This document shows, in pieces, positions 34,830-43,245 of a stretch of 64,000 nt of DNA. Below the pieces are notes generated by a model. It did not search any database. It was not told the origin of the DNA and was given only the letters and a program-made list of their open reading frames with translations. The position numbers and the translations under genes are program-made. This DNA is from Zhongshania aliphaticivorans (GTDB lineage Bacteria > Pseudomonadota > Gammaproteobacteria > Pseudomonadales > Spongiibacteraceae), in the NCBI RefSeq assembly GCF_902705875.1, contig NZ_CACSIK010000001.1, positions 1,481,994-1,545,993 of the forward strand, given 5' to 3'. Positions within the stretch are counted from its first letter, which is position 1; each line of letters begins with the position of its first letter.

Positions 34830-35671
34830 CTCGTCCCATTCAAGTCGTTGCTGTTAGCGGAGGTAAGGGTGGTGTAGGTAAAAGCAATATTGCCATTAAT
34901 CTTGGTGTGGCGCTGGCTGATAGTGGCAAGCGGGTAGTCTTGCTAGATGCTGATTTTGGTCTCGCCAATGTCGATGTGCTTTTGGGGTTAAAAACCGATA
35001 AAACAATTGAACATGTACTGGACGGCAGTTGCTCGCTTCAGGATATTTTGCTGCCAGGGCCAGCGGGAGTAAAAATTCTTCCTGCGTCTTCTGGTACTCG
35101 GCATTTGAGCATGCTCAGCGCTTTAGAGCATGCGGGTTTAATTCGTGATTTTAGTGATATTGCAAACCAATTAGATGTTCTTGTTATTGATACGGCTGCG
35201 GGAATATCTGATTCGGTCATCAATTTTCTTACGGCTGCCAATGAGGTGTTAATGGTGGTGTGTAATGAACCAAGTTCGATTACAGATGTTTATGCCTTGA
35301 TTAAAATATTGAACCGAGATTTTGCTCGGCGCCGATTTAGGATTGTTGCAAATATGGTCGCGGATGAAGCGGAGGGTCGACAATTGTTTGATACCTTAAA
35401 TCAAGTGTGTGGCCAGTTTTTAAATGTCGCTTTGATTTATGCCGGCACGATACCTTTTGACGTGAAGTTGAGAGAGTCGGTGAAACAACAGGTGCCGGTG
35501 TTATTGGCGGCGCCAAGCAGCCCATCTGCGCGAGCGCTGAGTGAATTAGCACAGCAAGTGAATCAGTGGCCTTTACCGGCTAAGGCACAGGGCCACTTGG
35601 TGTTTTTTGTTGAGCAATTGTTGGCAGCGCAAGTTATGGGCGACGAAGCGGTAGAGCGAGCCAATGACTGA
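34826..35671 (+). CDS. fleN: FleN/FlhG MinD-like ATPase
   Basis: 281 residues. Deviant Walker A SGGKGGVGKSN (residues 11-21), the Walker A' segment LLDADFGLANVDVLLGL, Walker B VLVIDTAAGISDSV, and the NEPSSITDVYALIK segment follow Pseudomonas FleN along the whole length, including the C-terminal WPLPAKAQGHLVFFVEQLL. FleN normally limits flagellar number, binds FleQ to restrain it, and handles FliM/FliN assembly. Its usual partner FlhF is absent from the window. Retention beside FleQ-like boxes suggests that both its regulatory and its C-ring assembly role could persist. Overlaps its neighbours by 4 and 8 bases. Confidence 0.92.
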   Translation: MTRPIQVVAVSGGKGGVGKSNIAINLGVALADSGKRVVLLDADFGLANVDVLLGLKTDKTIEHVLDGSCSLQDILLPGPAGVKILPASSGTRHLSMLSALEHAGLIRDFSDIANQLDVLVIDTAAGISDSVINFLTAANEVLMVVCNEPSSITDVYALIKILNRDFARRRFRIVANMVADEAEGRQLFDTLNQVCGQFLNVALIYAGTIPFDVKLRESVKQQVPVLLAAPSSPSARALSELAQQVNQWPLPAKAQGHLVFFVEQLLAAQVMGDEAVERAND

Positions 35672-36143
35672 TAAGAAGCAGCCAGAGTTATCGCCGAATC
35701 CCTTTAGTGACAATAACGATCAAGTTGATCCAGTTGTTTCTAGGGCCTGTACCCCAGCTGATATGCATATTCTTGTTGTTGAGAGTTTCTCAACTATGCG
35801 GCGTATTATTGGTAATTTACTTGTAGAGTTGGGTTATCGTTATATTAGTGAGGCAGAAGACGGTTTATCTGCTCTACCCATGCTCCACAACCAACGTTTT
35901 GATCTGGTGATCACCGATTTACAAATGCCAAGAATGTCTGGCTTGGAACTGCTTCGCGCCATACGGGCAGATAATAAACTAGCTCATATTCCTGTGCTAA
36001 TGATTACGGCTGATGCGAAACGTGAGCAAATAATAGAGGCTGCGCAGGCGGGAGTTAGCGCTTATGTAGTAAGACCTTTTACGGCGGCAATCCTAGAAAA
36101 TAAAATGCTATCTATTGTTGGTCATTTAAACGATGGGCGTTGA
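35664..36143 (+). CDS. CheY-like receiver with altered active site
   Basis: 159 residues: a 33-residue N-terminal extension followed by a CheY receiver (HILVVESFSTMRRI to the end). Phospho-acceptor Asp85 (ITDLQMP) and Thr116 are kept, but the acidic pair D12-D13 of CheY is Glu40-Ser41 and the conserved K109 is Arg137 (YVVRPFTAA). Mg2+ binding and phosphorylation switching are therefore probably altered. ATG 35763 (MHILVV) would give a normal CheY length, but it lacks a good ribosome site, while the longer form overlaps fleN by 8 bases. Probable ligand of the intact FliM N-terminal peptide. Clearly derived from polar-flagellar CheY (EAAQAGVSAYVV segment). Confidence 0.8.
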   Translation: MTDKKQPELSPNPFSDNNDQVDPVVSRACTPADMHILVVESFSTMRRIIGNLLVELGYRYISEAEDGLSALPMLHNQRFDLVITDLQMPRMSGLELLRAIRADNKLAHIPVLMITADAKREQIIEAAQAGVSAYVVRPFTAAILENKMLSIVGHLNDGR

Positions 36144-36295
36144 AGCTGCCATTGCTCAATTAGTTTGCAATAGTGTGATCAAACCTACAGTTGCAGGGGT
36201 GGTGATAGTAGATAATATTGGGTCATTTCTCTTTGACAATAGGTGCATCGTTATCAGTACCATCAAAGGTCTAGTTGGTTAGCAGCGGGTAAGTC

Positions 36296-37171
36296 GTGAA
36301 CGAACAGGAGCATGAAGGCATTTTAGCGATTTTCCTTGCAGAGGCAGAGGAGATTGTTCAGCGTTTGTCAGAGCAGCTTGCAGAGCTTCGATATGGCTAT
36401 GATGGCCAGCGGATTCTCGATGATATTCATCGGGGATTTCATACTCTGTATGGTGGTGCAACGGTTTTAGAAATGGCTGAGTTGGCAGAGTGTTCCCGGC
36501 TAGCAGAACGAGCCATGGAGCGTGTTCGTAGCCGCCGAGTATCAATGACGCCAAGTTTGGTGTCATTGCTTGTTGCCGTGATTGGCGCTTTAGAACTCAT
36601 GCTGGCGCGCAGAATTAACCATCAATCACCGAGTTTTATTGATGGCGAATTGAAATCTCGATTACTACGTGCCGCGGATCGCAACCATAATCCATTTTCG
36701 GCTAATAATATGGTGGAGATACCTGCTGAGTCGATGGGGTTGTTTTTTGATGGTCGTTTACGGCCCAGAGAAGATACCATTGCGAGTATGGTACCTTCTG
36801 TCTTGCAATATGAAAGTGCCAGTTATGAGCCGTTTGTCACTGAGTCGTCTGCAGGTGCAGGCAGCGTGGAATCTAGCCTGAACGCTAGTCATACAGCGCG
36901 GCTGCGGGAGGGCGTAAGTATAGTAGAGTCGACGAATGTGAATGTTTCATCGTCACGTGGAGACGAGTCGCGAACCTTAAGTTCTGAGCAGCTGGGCTCG
37001 GAGACAAGGTTGAATAATGTGGGGCATCTAGTGAGTGAACTTAGCTGGGTAAAACAGCGATTGATGAAGTTTCATTCAAAGGGCCAATCTACTGAACTCG
37101 ATAAAGCCTTAACGTATCTAGACTTGGTAACACAAGATTTCGAGAATTGGCGTGATGAACAAGGTTCTTAG
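36296..37171 (+). CDS. CheA-derived protein lacking kinase and CheW-binding domains
   Basis: 291 residues against ~650-750 for CheA. The N-terminal P1-type Hpt domain (~1-105) has phospho-acceptor His49 in RGFHTLYGGATVLEM; the Lys of the usual HxxKGG is Tyr here. A Ser/Glu-rich linker (~140-235) follows. The last ~53 residues (VGHLVSELSWVKQRLMKF...LDKALTYLDLVTQDFENW) match the P3 dimerisation helices. The protein stops before P4 (ATPase) and P5. The 162 bases before ccmA carry no trace of P4/P5, so this is a clean loss and not a frameshift. Starts at GTG 36296 after AGCGGG. Probably a phosphotransfer or scaffold dimer. Confidence 0.75.
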   Translation: MNEQEHEGILAIFLAEAEEIVQRLSEQLAELRYGYDGQRILDDIHRGFHTLYGGATVLEMAELAECSRLAERAMERVRSRRVSMTPSLVSLLVAVIGALELMLARRINHQSPSFIDGELKSRLLRAADRNHNPFSANNMVEIPAESMGLFFDGRLRPREDTIASMVPSVLQYESASYEPFVTESSAGAGSVESSLNASHTARLREGVSIVESTNVNVSSSRGDESRTLSSEQLGSETRLNNVGHLVSELSWVKQRLMKFHSKGQSTELDKALTYLDLVTQDFENWRDEQGS

Positions 37172-37333
37172 ACGTAGCAATCATCCACTTAGACTGATAA
37201 ATCCCTCCTTACCATCCTTGTTGGTATCCTGAACTACCTTTTTCTGCTCTCAATTTCTTATATTTCGTATATACTTGGCGGCGATTTTGCGCGCACTGTG
37301 AATCTCTGTGCGGGTGTTTGAGCGGGAGCAGTT

Positions 37334-37972
37334 TTGGCGACTACGGGTTTGGAAATTAAGCAGTTATTCAGTGATCGAGATGATCGCGTACTGTTTTCAG
37401 AATTGAGCTTTCAGCTTAATGCGGGTGAGCTTATACAAGTTGCCGGCCCTAACGGCAGTGGCAAAACGACCTTGCTACGTATCTTGGCTGGGCTATCGAG
37501 TTACTATCAAGGCGAAGTACTATGGCAGGGTAAGTCTCTTCGTCGTCAGCGCCATGATTATTTGCAGCAATTACTTTATATTGGCCACGGAGCCGGTATT
37601 AAAGCGGTGTTGAGTCCGCTTGAAAATTTGCGTTGGTCGTGTGCGGTGAGAGGTATAAGGAAAAATGACGCAAATATTTTCTCGGCATTAGAGAAAGTGG
37701 GATTGCTAGGGTTTGAAGAGCAACCGTGTTTTTCTTTATCTGCCGGTCAGCAGCGCAGAGTAAATTTAGCGCGTCTGTTTTGTATCCCCTCTAAATTATG
37801 GATTCTTGATGAGCCTTTTACTGCGATTGATCTAGCTGGTGTTGCCGAGATTGAGCAATGGTTGAGTGATTTTGTCAGTGAGGGTGGCGCGGTATTGTTG
37901 ACGACACATCACCGACTTAGTTTTTCACAAGATTTCTCGGTGGTTGATCTTGGAGCAATGCATTATGGCTGA
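37334..37972 (+). CDS. ccmA: Heme exporter ATPase CcmA
   Basis: 212 residues. Walker A GPNGSGKTT, signature SLSAGQQRRVNLARLF, Walker B LWILDEPFTAID, H-loop THH. First gene of the cytochrome c maturation operon; with CcmBCD it drives release of heme-loaded CcmE. Starts at TTG 37334, preceded by GGGAG. Its start lies 162 bases after the CheA-like gene, preserving the chemotaxis-to-ccm junction seen in many polar-flagellated gammaproteobacteria. Confidence 0.95.
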   Translation: MATTGLEIKQLFSDRDDRVLFSELSFQLNAGELIQVAGPNGSGKTTLLRILAGLSSYYQGEVLWQGKSLRRQRHDYLQQLLYIGHGAGIKAVLSPLENLRWSCAVRGIRKNDANIFSALEKVGLLGFEEQPCFSLSAGQQRRVNLARLFCIPSKLWILDEPFTAIDLAGVAEIEQWLSDFVSEGGAVLLTTHHRLSFSQDFSVVDLGAMHYG

Positions 37973-38651
37973 TCCTGGATTGATTAGCTTGGTGTATGCG
38001 GTATTGCGGCGCGACGTCGTTGCGTCTTTGCGACGGGGTAATGAGTGGTCTAATCCGCTGGTTTTTTTCGTCATGGTGTGTTCTTTATTTCCGCTAGGTA
38101 TTGGCCCACAAGCAGATCGTTTGGCAGAGTTGGCACCAGGTATATTATGGGTTGTTGCTTTACTGGCGTCTTTATTGGCAAGTGATAGCGTATTCCGAGG
38201 AGATTTTGATGACGCCTCCTTAGAGCAAATGCTGCTGTCTCCCCAGCCGCTTTACCCTCAAGTATTAGCAAAAACCTTGGCGCATTGGTTAATGACGGGT
38301 TTGCCGCTGAGTTTATTGTCACCGTTATTAGGTGGGCTTTTACATTTGCCCGTAGAAGGAATGCTGCCGTTAATGGCAAGTTTGATTTTGGGTACCTGTG
38401 CTTTGAGCTTTGTTGGTGCTATTGGTGCTGCATTAACGGTTGGGCTACGTAAAGGTGGTTTGCTGTTGTCGCTTATCGTGTTGCCCTTGTATGTGCCGGT
38501 GCTTATTTTTGGTAGTAGTGCAGTGAAAACAGCGATTGAAGGTGGCGTCTATTTACCGCAGCTGGCCATGTTAGGCGTGTTTTTTTTGGTGGCAACGGCC
38601 CTAGCGCCATTGGCAATTAGCGGGGCTTTGCGCATCAGCCTAGATCAATAG
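37965..38651 (+). CDS. ccmB: Heme exporter membrane subunit CcmB
   Basis: 228 residues with six membrane helices. RGNEWSNPLVFFVMVCSLFPLGIGP and FDDASLEQMLLSPQPLYPQVLAK are typical of CcmB, as is the short RKGGLLLSLIVLPLYVPVLIFG block. The ATG at 37965 overlaps ccmA by 8 bases; an upstream ATT/ATG frame at 37944 is not needed. Confidence 0.94.
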   Translation: MADPGLISLVYAVLRRDVVASLRRGNEWSNPLVFFVMVCSLFPLGIGPQADRLAELAPGILWVVALLASLLASDSVFRGDFDDASLEQMLLSPQPLYPQVLAKTLAHWLMTGLPLSLLSPLLGGLLHLPVEGMLPLMASLILGTCALSFVGAIGAALTVGLRKGGLLLSLIVLPLYVPVLIFGSSAVKTAIEGGVYLPQLAMLGVFFLVATALAPLAISGALRISLDQ

Positions 38652-38781
38652 TGTGGTATTTGAACCTTCTTTGGTGTTGATCTTGTGGTTATCAGGCTTA
38701 ATTCGTGCTGGGCTAAGGTATAATATCCAGCTTTTGTGCTGGCGATGATACCAAGCTAGCTATTTCACAGAGATTACAGTT

Positions 38782-39525
38782 TTGTCTATTAGCTCAACTT
38801 TCCATAAATGGGGATCACCGCGCTGGTTTTATCAGTTTAGCGGTCGCTTGTTGCCATGGTTAGCGTTTCTCTCCATGTTGCTCCTTGTTGGTGGTGCCAT
38901 TTGGGGCTTGGCATTTGTGCCACCTGACTACAAGCAAGGTAATAGCTTTCGTATCATTTATATTCATGTTCCAGCCTCTGCAGTAGCGATGGGCGCTTAT
39001 ATGACAATGGCGATTGCTGGCGCGATTCATTTGATTTGGCGAATGAAATTGGCTGCGGTGGTAATGAAGTCGATCGCCCCAATCGGTGCGGCCCTCACTT
39101 TTTTAGCATTATTAACCGGTGCTGTGTGGGGAAAACCAACATGGGGAACATGGTGGGTTTGGGATGCCCGTATTACGTCAGTATTGATATTGTTTTTTTT
39201 GTATCTCGGCGTTATTGCCTTACATCAAGCATTTGAGAATCGTGACGCGGCTGCCAAAGCTTGCGCGGTCCTTGCTATTGTGGGTGCAGTGAACATTCCT
39301 ATCATCTACTGGTCTGTAGATTGGTGGTATAGCTTGCATCAGCCCGCCAGTATCAGCTTTACCGGTCAGTCAACCATTCACTCTAGTATGTTACGACCTT
39401 TGATGGCGACTTTAGCTGGGATGTATTTGTTCTTTGGCTGGATGTTGCTGTTGTTTACTCGGGCAGAAATTCTAGATAGAGAAAGAAATACGCGCTGGGT
39501 GCAAAATATAGTTTGTGGGGAGTAA
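38782..39525 (+). CDS. ccmC: Heme-handling membrane protein CcmC
   Basis: 247 residues, six membrane helices. The WWD heme-binding motif is TWGTWWVWDARITS, flanked by the essential periplasmic His residues (IYIHVPAS and HQPASISFTGQSTIHSSM). It attaches heme to CcmE. Starts at TTG 38782. The 130-base gap after ccmB contains TATAAT at 38719-38724 and a small hairpin, so an internal promoter is possible. Confidence 0.95.
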   Translation: MSISSTFHKWGSPRWFYQFSGRLLPWLAFLSMLLLVGGAIWGLAFVPPDYKQGNSFRIIYIHVPASAVAMGAYMTMAIAGAIHLIWRMKLAAVVMKSIAPIGAALTFLALLTGAVWGKPTWGTWWVWDARITSVLILFFLYLGVIALHQAFENRDAAAKACAVLAIVGAVNIPIIYWSVDWWYSLHQPASISFTGQSTIHSSMLRPLMATLAGMYLFFGWMLLLFTRAEILDRERNTRWVQNIVCGE

Positions 39526-39531
39526 CGCTAA

Positions 39532-39723
39532 ATGTATTTTGACAATTTCGCAGCATTAATCGCTATGGATGGTCATGGTGGCTATGTTTGGTTTAGCTAC
39601 GGGGCAACTGTGACGATACTTGGTATTCTGGTGATAGTGGCTGGGCAGCGTCGAAAGCAGGCAGAACGTCAAATTCGATCAATAGTTCGACGTAAAAAAA
39701 CGTCGTCATTCGATAGCAAATAA
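39532..39723 (+). CDS. ccmD: Heme exporter protein CcmD
   Basis: 63 residues: GGYVWFSYGATVTILGILVIVAG gives the single membrane helix with the conserved Tyr, followed by a basic cytoplasmic tail (RRKQAERQIRSIVRRKK). Needed for release of holo-CcmE from CcmABCD. Six bases after ccmC. Confidence 0.9.
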   Translation: MYFDNFAALIAMDGHGGYVWFSYGATVTILGILVIVAGQRRKQAERQIRSIVRRKKTSSFDSK

Positions 39724-39769
39724 GTGGCGCTGCTAGTTTAGCAGCTAAGTAAATAGTTAAGAGATACTT

Positions 39770-40237
39770 ATGGCAATGCACCCTCAACGCAAACAGCGTT
39801 TATTAATTGTTCTATTTATATTGGCCGTTGCCGGGCTTGCCGCTGGACTCTTGGGTTACGCTCTTAAAGAAAATATCAACTTATTTTACCCACCAGCAGA
39901 GATTGCTGCTGGTAATGCACCAGTTGGGAAAGCCATGCGCGCTGGCGGGATGGTAAAAGAGGGTAGCGTGACCAGGGCCAGTGACAGCTTAAAGACACAA
40001 TTTGTAGTAACCGACTTTAGTGCCAATGTCACCGTTGAGTATGAAGGTATATTGCCGGATTTATTTGCAGAGGGTGAGGGTGTCGTGGTTTCGGGAAAAT
40101 TGGCTGAAGATGGAGTTTTTTATGCCACCGAAGTCTTGGCCAAGCACGATGAAACGTATATGCCGCCAGAGGTTAGCGAAGCCTTAGAGAAATCTGCGGC
40201 CAGCCGCGCCGAGACCGAAGAGAAGGGTACGTTGTGA
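39770..40237 (+). CDS. ccmE: Periplasmic heme chaperone CcmE
   Basis: 155 residues. One N-terminal membrane anchor (RLLIVLFILAVAGLAAGLLGYAL), then an OB-fold domain (GGMVKEGSVTRASDSLKTQFVVTD) with the heme-binding His in LAKHDETYMPPEV. ATG overlap with ccmF by 4 bases at the end. Confidence 0.95.
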   Translation: MAMHPQRKQRLLIVLFILAVAGLAAGLLGYALKENINLFYPPAEIAAGNAPVGKAMRAGGMVKEGSVTRASDSLKTQFVVTDFSANVTVEYEGILPDLFAEGEGVVVSGKLAEDGVFYATEVLAKHDETYMPPEVSEALEKSAASRAETEEKGTL

Positions 40238-42216
40238 TTGTAGAATTTGGGCATGTGGCTTTAATACTGGGCTTTTGCTTTGCTCTCGCTTTGGCGATCC
40301 TCCCTTTGTGGGGCGTGTTTCGCGGTGATGATTTGGCAATGCGCTCAGGGCGCTACCTAAGCTTTGCGCAATGCTTATTTACCTCAATTGCCATTGGCAG
40401 CTTGTTTTATGCCTTCTTAAACGATGACTTTTCTGTTGATATTGTTGCCGCTCAATCGAATTCATTATTGCCCTCTGCCTATAAATTCAGTGCCTTATGG
40501 GGCGGCCACGAAGGTTCATTATTACTTTGGTTAGAGGTGTTAACGCTGTGGACTGTGGCCGTGGCGCTTTTCTCACGTCAGCTTCCTTTGGATATTCTGG
40601 CCAGAGTGCTCTCAGTAATGGGGATGATATCGCTTGGTTTTTTCGGTTTTTCTTTGTTCACATCAAACCCCTTTACACGTCATTTACTTAACACCCCTTT
40701 GGATGGTCAAGATTTAAACCCCTTATTACAAGACCCTGGGATGGTTATTCACCCACCTATGCTTTATATCGGGTATGTGGGTTTTTCAGTCGCATTTGCA
40801 TTTGCGATAGCCGCATTGATGAGTGGCCGAATGGATGCAAGTTGGGCGCGCTGGTCTCGGCCGTGGACCAATATTGCATGGCTGTTTTTAACCGTTGGCA
40901 TTGCGCTTGGCAGTTGGTGGGCGTATTACGAATTGGGCTGGGGCGGCTGGTGGTTTTGGGATCCAGTAGAGAATGCGTCATTTATGCCCTGGTTGGTTGG
41001 CACTGCCTTAATTCATTCATTGGCGGTAACTGAAAAACGTGGTGTCTTTAAAAGTTGGACTTTGTTGTTAGCCATTTTTGCATTTTCGTTAAGTTTGCTG
41101 GGAACTTTTTTAGTTAGGTCTGGGGTTTTAACCTCGGTTCACGCCTTTGCGGCAGACCCTACGCGAGGTATGTATATTCTCGGGTTCTTGGTAATTGTCG
41201 TGGGTGGTTCATTAACGTTATACGCGTTCAGAGCGCCGGCTAATGCGTCTGCACCATCTTACAAACTGCTATCCAGAGAAGCCTTGTTGCTGGTCAATAA
41301 TATTCTGTTGTTGGTCGCGGCGATGACGGTGCTTTTGGGAACATTATTTCCCTTGATAATGGATTTTGCCGGTTTGGGTAAATACTCGGTGGGGCCGCCT
41401 TATTTTAATGCCATATTTGTACCGCTGATGTGCTTGCTGGCCTTGGTTCTTGGCCTTGGCCCCTCATCGCAGTGGAAGCGGAGTAACCCCGCCTCATGGC
41501 TAAAACCGATGCTGGTTGCGTTTGTTAGCAGTGTAATATTGGCGGTGTTACTACCGCAGTTATTCACTGATGGTTGGCATATTGGCGCCATGATAGGCGT
41601 CTTGCTTACGGCATGGATAGTTCTGAGTAGCGCGGTTAATTTGCGAAACAAAACCCGTAATGCAGCGACGTTTTATCAAGGTTTGCGGAGGCTGACACCA
41701 TCGTACTATGGCATGCTGGTTGCGCATCTTGGTTTTGCTGCCAGTATTCTTGGGGTTGCCATGGTGACGAGCTTTAATAATGAGCAAGACATTCGTATGG
41801 AGGTTGGTGAGCGTGTGAGCACGGCATTTTCTTACGAAGTTAGTTTTGATGCCATTGACAATATTCAAGGGCCTAATTATCAAGGCCAGCGCGGCACTTT
41901 CTCGCTGTGGCAAAATGGCAACGTAATTGCAGAAATGCACCCTGAAAAGCGTCGTTATCATGCCCGCAGCGGTCAGGTGATGACTGAAGCTGCTATTGAT
42001 GCTGGCTTAATGCGAGATGTTTTTGTGGCGCTTGGCGAGCCTATTAGTAAAGACGCGTGGGCAGTGCGAATCCACGTAAAACCATTTATTCGTTGGATTT
42101 GGTTAGGGGCTATATTAATGGCAGTAGGTGGTTTGCTGGCGGTGTGTGATAAGCGTTATCGTCCTCGGAAGCCTAGCGTTGCTGAATCAAAAGGAGCACG
42201 CAGTGCAGCGACTTAA
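40234..42216 (+). CDS. ccmF: Heme lyase subunit CcmF
   Basis: 660 residues, about 15 membrane helices. The WWD motif GWGGWWFWDPVENASFMPW is present, as are the His-bearing WGGHEGSLLLW and LGTALIHSLAVTEKRG segments. It ligates heme to apocytochromes with CcmH and CcmI. Starts at GTG 40234, overlapping ccmE. Confidence 0.96.
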   Translation: MIVEFGHVALILGFCFALALAILPLWGVFRGDDLAMRSGRYLSFAQCLFTSIAIGSLFYAFLNDDFSVDIVAAQSNSLLPSAYKFSALWGGHEGSLLLWLEVLTLWTVAVALFSRQLPLDILARVLSVMGMISLGFFGFSLFTSNPFTRHLLNTPLDGQDLNPLLQDPGMVIHPPMLYIGYVGFSVAFAFAIAALMSGRMDASWARWSRPWTNIAWLFLTVGIALGSWWAYYELGWGGWWFWDPVENASFMPWLVGTALIHSLAVTEKRGVFKSWTLLLAIFAFSLSLLGTFLVRSGVLTSVHAFAADPTRGMYILGFLVIVVGGSLTLYAFRAPANASAPSYKLLSREALLLVNNILLLVAAMTVLLGTLFPLIMDFAGLGKYSVGPPYFNAIFVPLMCLLALVLGLGPSSQWKRSNPASWLKPMLVAFVSSVILAVLLPQLFTDGWHIGAMIGVLLTAWIVLSSAVNLRNKTRNAATFYQGLRRLTPSYYGMLVAHLGFAASILGVAMVTSFNNEQDIRMEVGERVSTAFSYEVSFDAIDNIQGPNYQGQRGTFSLWQNGNVIAEMHPEKRRYHARSGQVMTEAAIDAGLMRDVFVALGEPISKDAWAVRIHVKPFIRWIWLGAILMAVGGLLAVCDKRYRPRKPSVAESKGARSAAT

Positions 42217-42760
42217 GTTATTTTTGCCAGTCCTTATTTTTACACTGCTAGCGGTGATTTTCTTTGGCGTTGAGCGTCGGGTGCTTACTGGTGATTATGC
42301 GCCAACAGATTTGCCGTCGGCGTTAATTAACAAACCTCTGCCCGCGTTTTCTAAGCCTGCTTTGAGTGATGGCCGTATTGTAACTAAAGCGGATATTGTT
42401 GGTGAGGTATTTTTGCTCAACGTTTGGGCTACATGGTGCCCTAGTTGCCATTACGAGCATCCGTTTTTAGTGAAGCTCGCAGAGGAGGGTATGCGCATTG
42501 TCAGTGTTGATTACAAGGATGAAATCACTGCGGCTAAACGTTGGTTAAATGAAAAAGGTAACCCTTATACCGTGACGTTGTTTGATCAAGACGGATCTTT
42601 TGGTTTGGACCTGGGCGTAACCGGCGCACCTGAAACGTATCTAATTGATGCTGAGGGTATTGTTAGATTTCGCTATCAAGGCGCACTGGATGAGCGGGTT
42701 TGGAATACCGAGTTTGTGCCGCTGTTGGCAGAGATAAATGGGCAGGGTAAATCACAATGA
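42203..42760 (+). CDS. ccmG: Thiol:disulfide interchange protein CcmG/DsbE
   Basis: 185 residues with a membrane anchor (LFLPVLIFTLLAVIFFG) and a periplasmic thioredoxin fold with active site WATWCPSCHYEHP and cis-Pro region TGAPETYLID. It reduces the apocytochrome CxxCH thiols. A longer frame starts at 42128 inside ccmF; GTG 42203 is preceded by AAAAGGAGC and is the likely start. Confidence 0.95.
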   Translation: MQRLKLFLPVLIFTLLAVIFFGVERRVLTGDYAPTDLPSALINKPLPAFSKPALSDGRIVTKADIVGEVFLLNVWATWCPSCHYEHPFLVKLAEEGMRIVSVDYKDEITAAKRWLNEKGNPYTVTLFDQDGSFGLDLGVTGAPETYLIDAEGIVRFRYQGALDERVWNTEFVPLLAEINGQGKSQ

Positions 42761-43245
42761 AGTCGTTTTTATTGACCTGTGCTTTATTGCTATGCTGCCT
42801 AAATGCCGGTGCGGTGATTGAAACCTATCAGTTTGATACGCCACTGCAGCAGCAGCGTTACCATGCATTCATTGAAGAGTTGCGTTGTCCTAAATGTCAG
42901 AATCAAAATTTATCAGGTTCTGACTCTGAGATATCCAAGGATTTGCGCCGACAAATTCATCGGATGATTATGGATGGCAAAGCAGATATCGAAATAACCC
43001 AGTATATGGTTGCCCGCTATGGCGATTTTATTCTGTATCGACCTCGCTTTAATGGCCAAACCGCTGTGTTGTGGTTTGCGCCGTTAGTATTGCTGGCATT
43101 GGGTTTGTTGGTGTGGTGGCGAATGGCTGCGAGCCGTAAAAATTCATTATCTTCGCAACATGATAGCCTGACAGAGGCGGAGCAAGCACGTTTGCAAGAG
43201 CTGCTGATTGCTGATGATGTCGCCGATTCGAGAGGTCGCGAATGA
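42757..43245 (+). CDS. ccmH: Cytochrome c maturation protein CcmH
   Basis: 162 residues with signal peptide, the LRCPKCQNQNLSGSDSEIS redox motif and a C-terminal membrane helix (AVLWFAPLVLLALGLLVWW). It is the short, single-domain CcmH; the TPR part is the separate ccmI gene. Overlaps both neighbours by 4 bases. Confidence 0.95.
   Translation: MKSFLLTCALLLCCLNAGAVIETYQFDTPLQQQRYHAFIEELRCPKCQNQNLSGSDSEISKDLRRQIHRMIMDGKADIEITQYMVARYGDFILYRPRFNGQTAVLWFAPLVLLALGLLVWWRMAASRKNSLSSQHDSLTEAEQARLQELLIADDVADSRGRE

Noticed and set aside
36135..36160. GG-N10-GC near the end of the CheY-like gene as a sigma-54 promoter
   Set aside because: Only the GG and GC plus few positions match; overall agreement is about half of the consensus.
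36222..36237. GTCA-N8-TGAC before the CheA-like gene as a fourth FleQ box
   Set aside because: The half-sites are 2 bp further apart than in the other three sites and in the FleQ consensus; likely chance.
30471..37171. Type III secretion or MotAB-type defence system (for example Zorya-like) as an explanation of the switch locus
   Set aside because: No SctV/R/S/T/U, ATPase, secretin, MotA/MotB or nuclease/helicase gene is present. FliM, FliN and FleN match flagellar and not secretion versions.
37172..37333. Frameshifted remainder of CheA P4/P5 or CheW
   Set aside because: Only 162 bases, AT-rich, with no recognisable kinase N/G boxes or CheW motifs in any frame.
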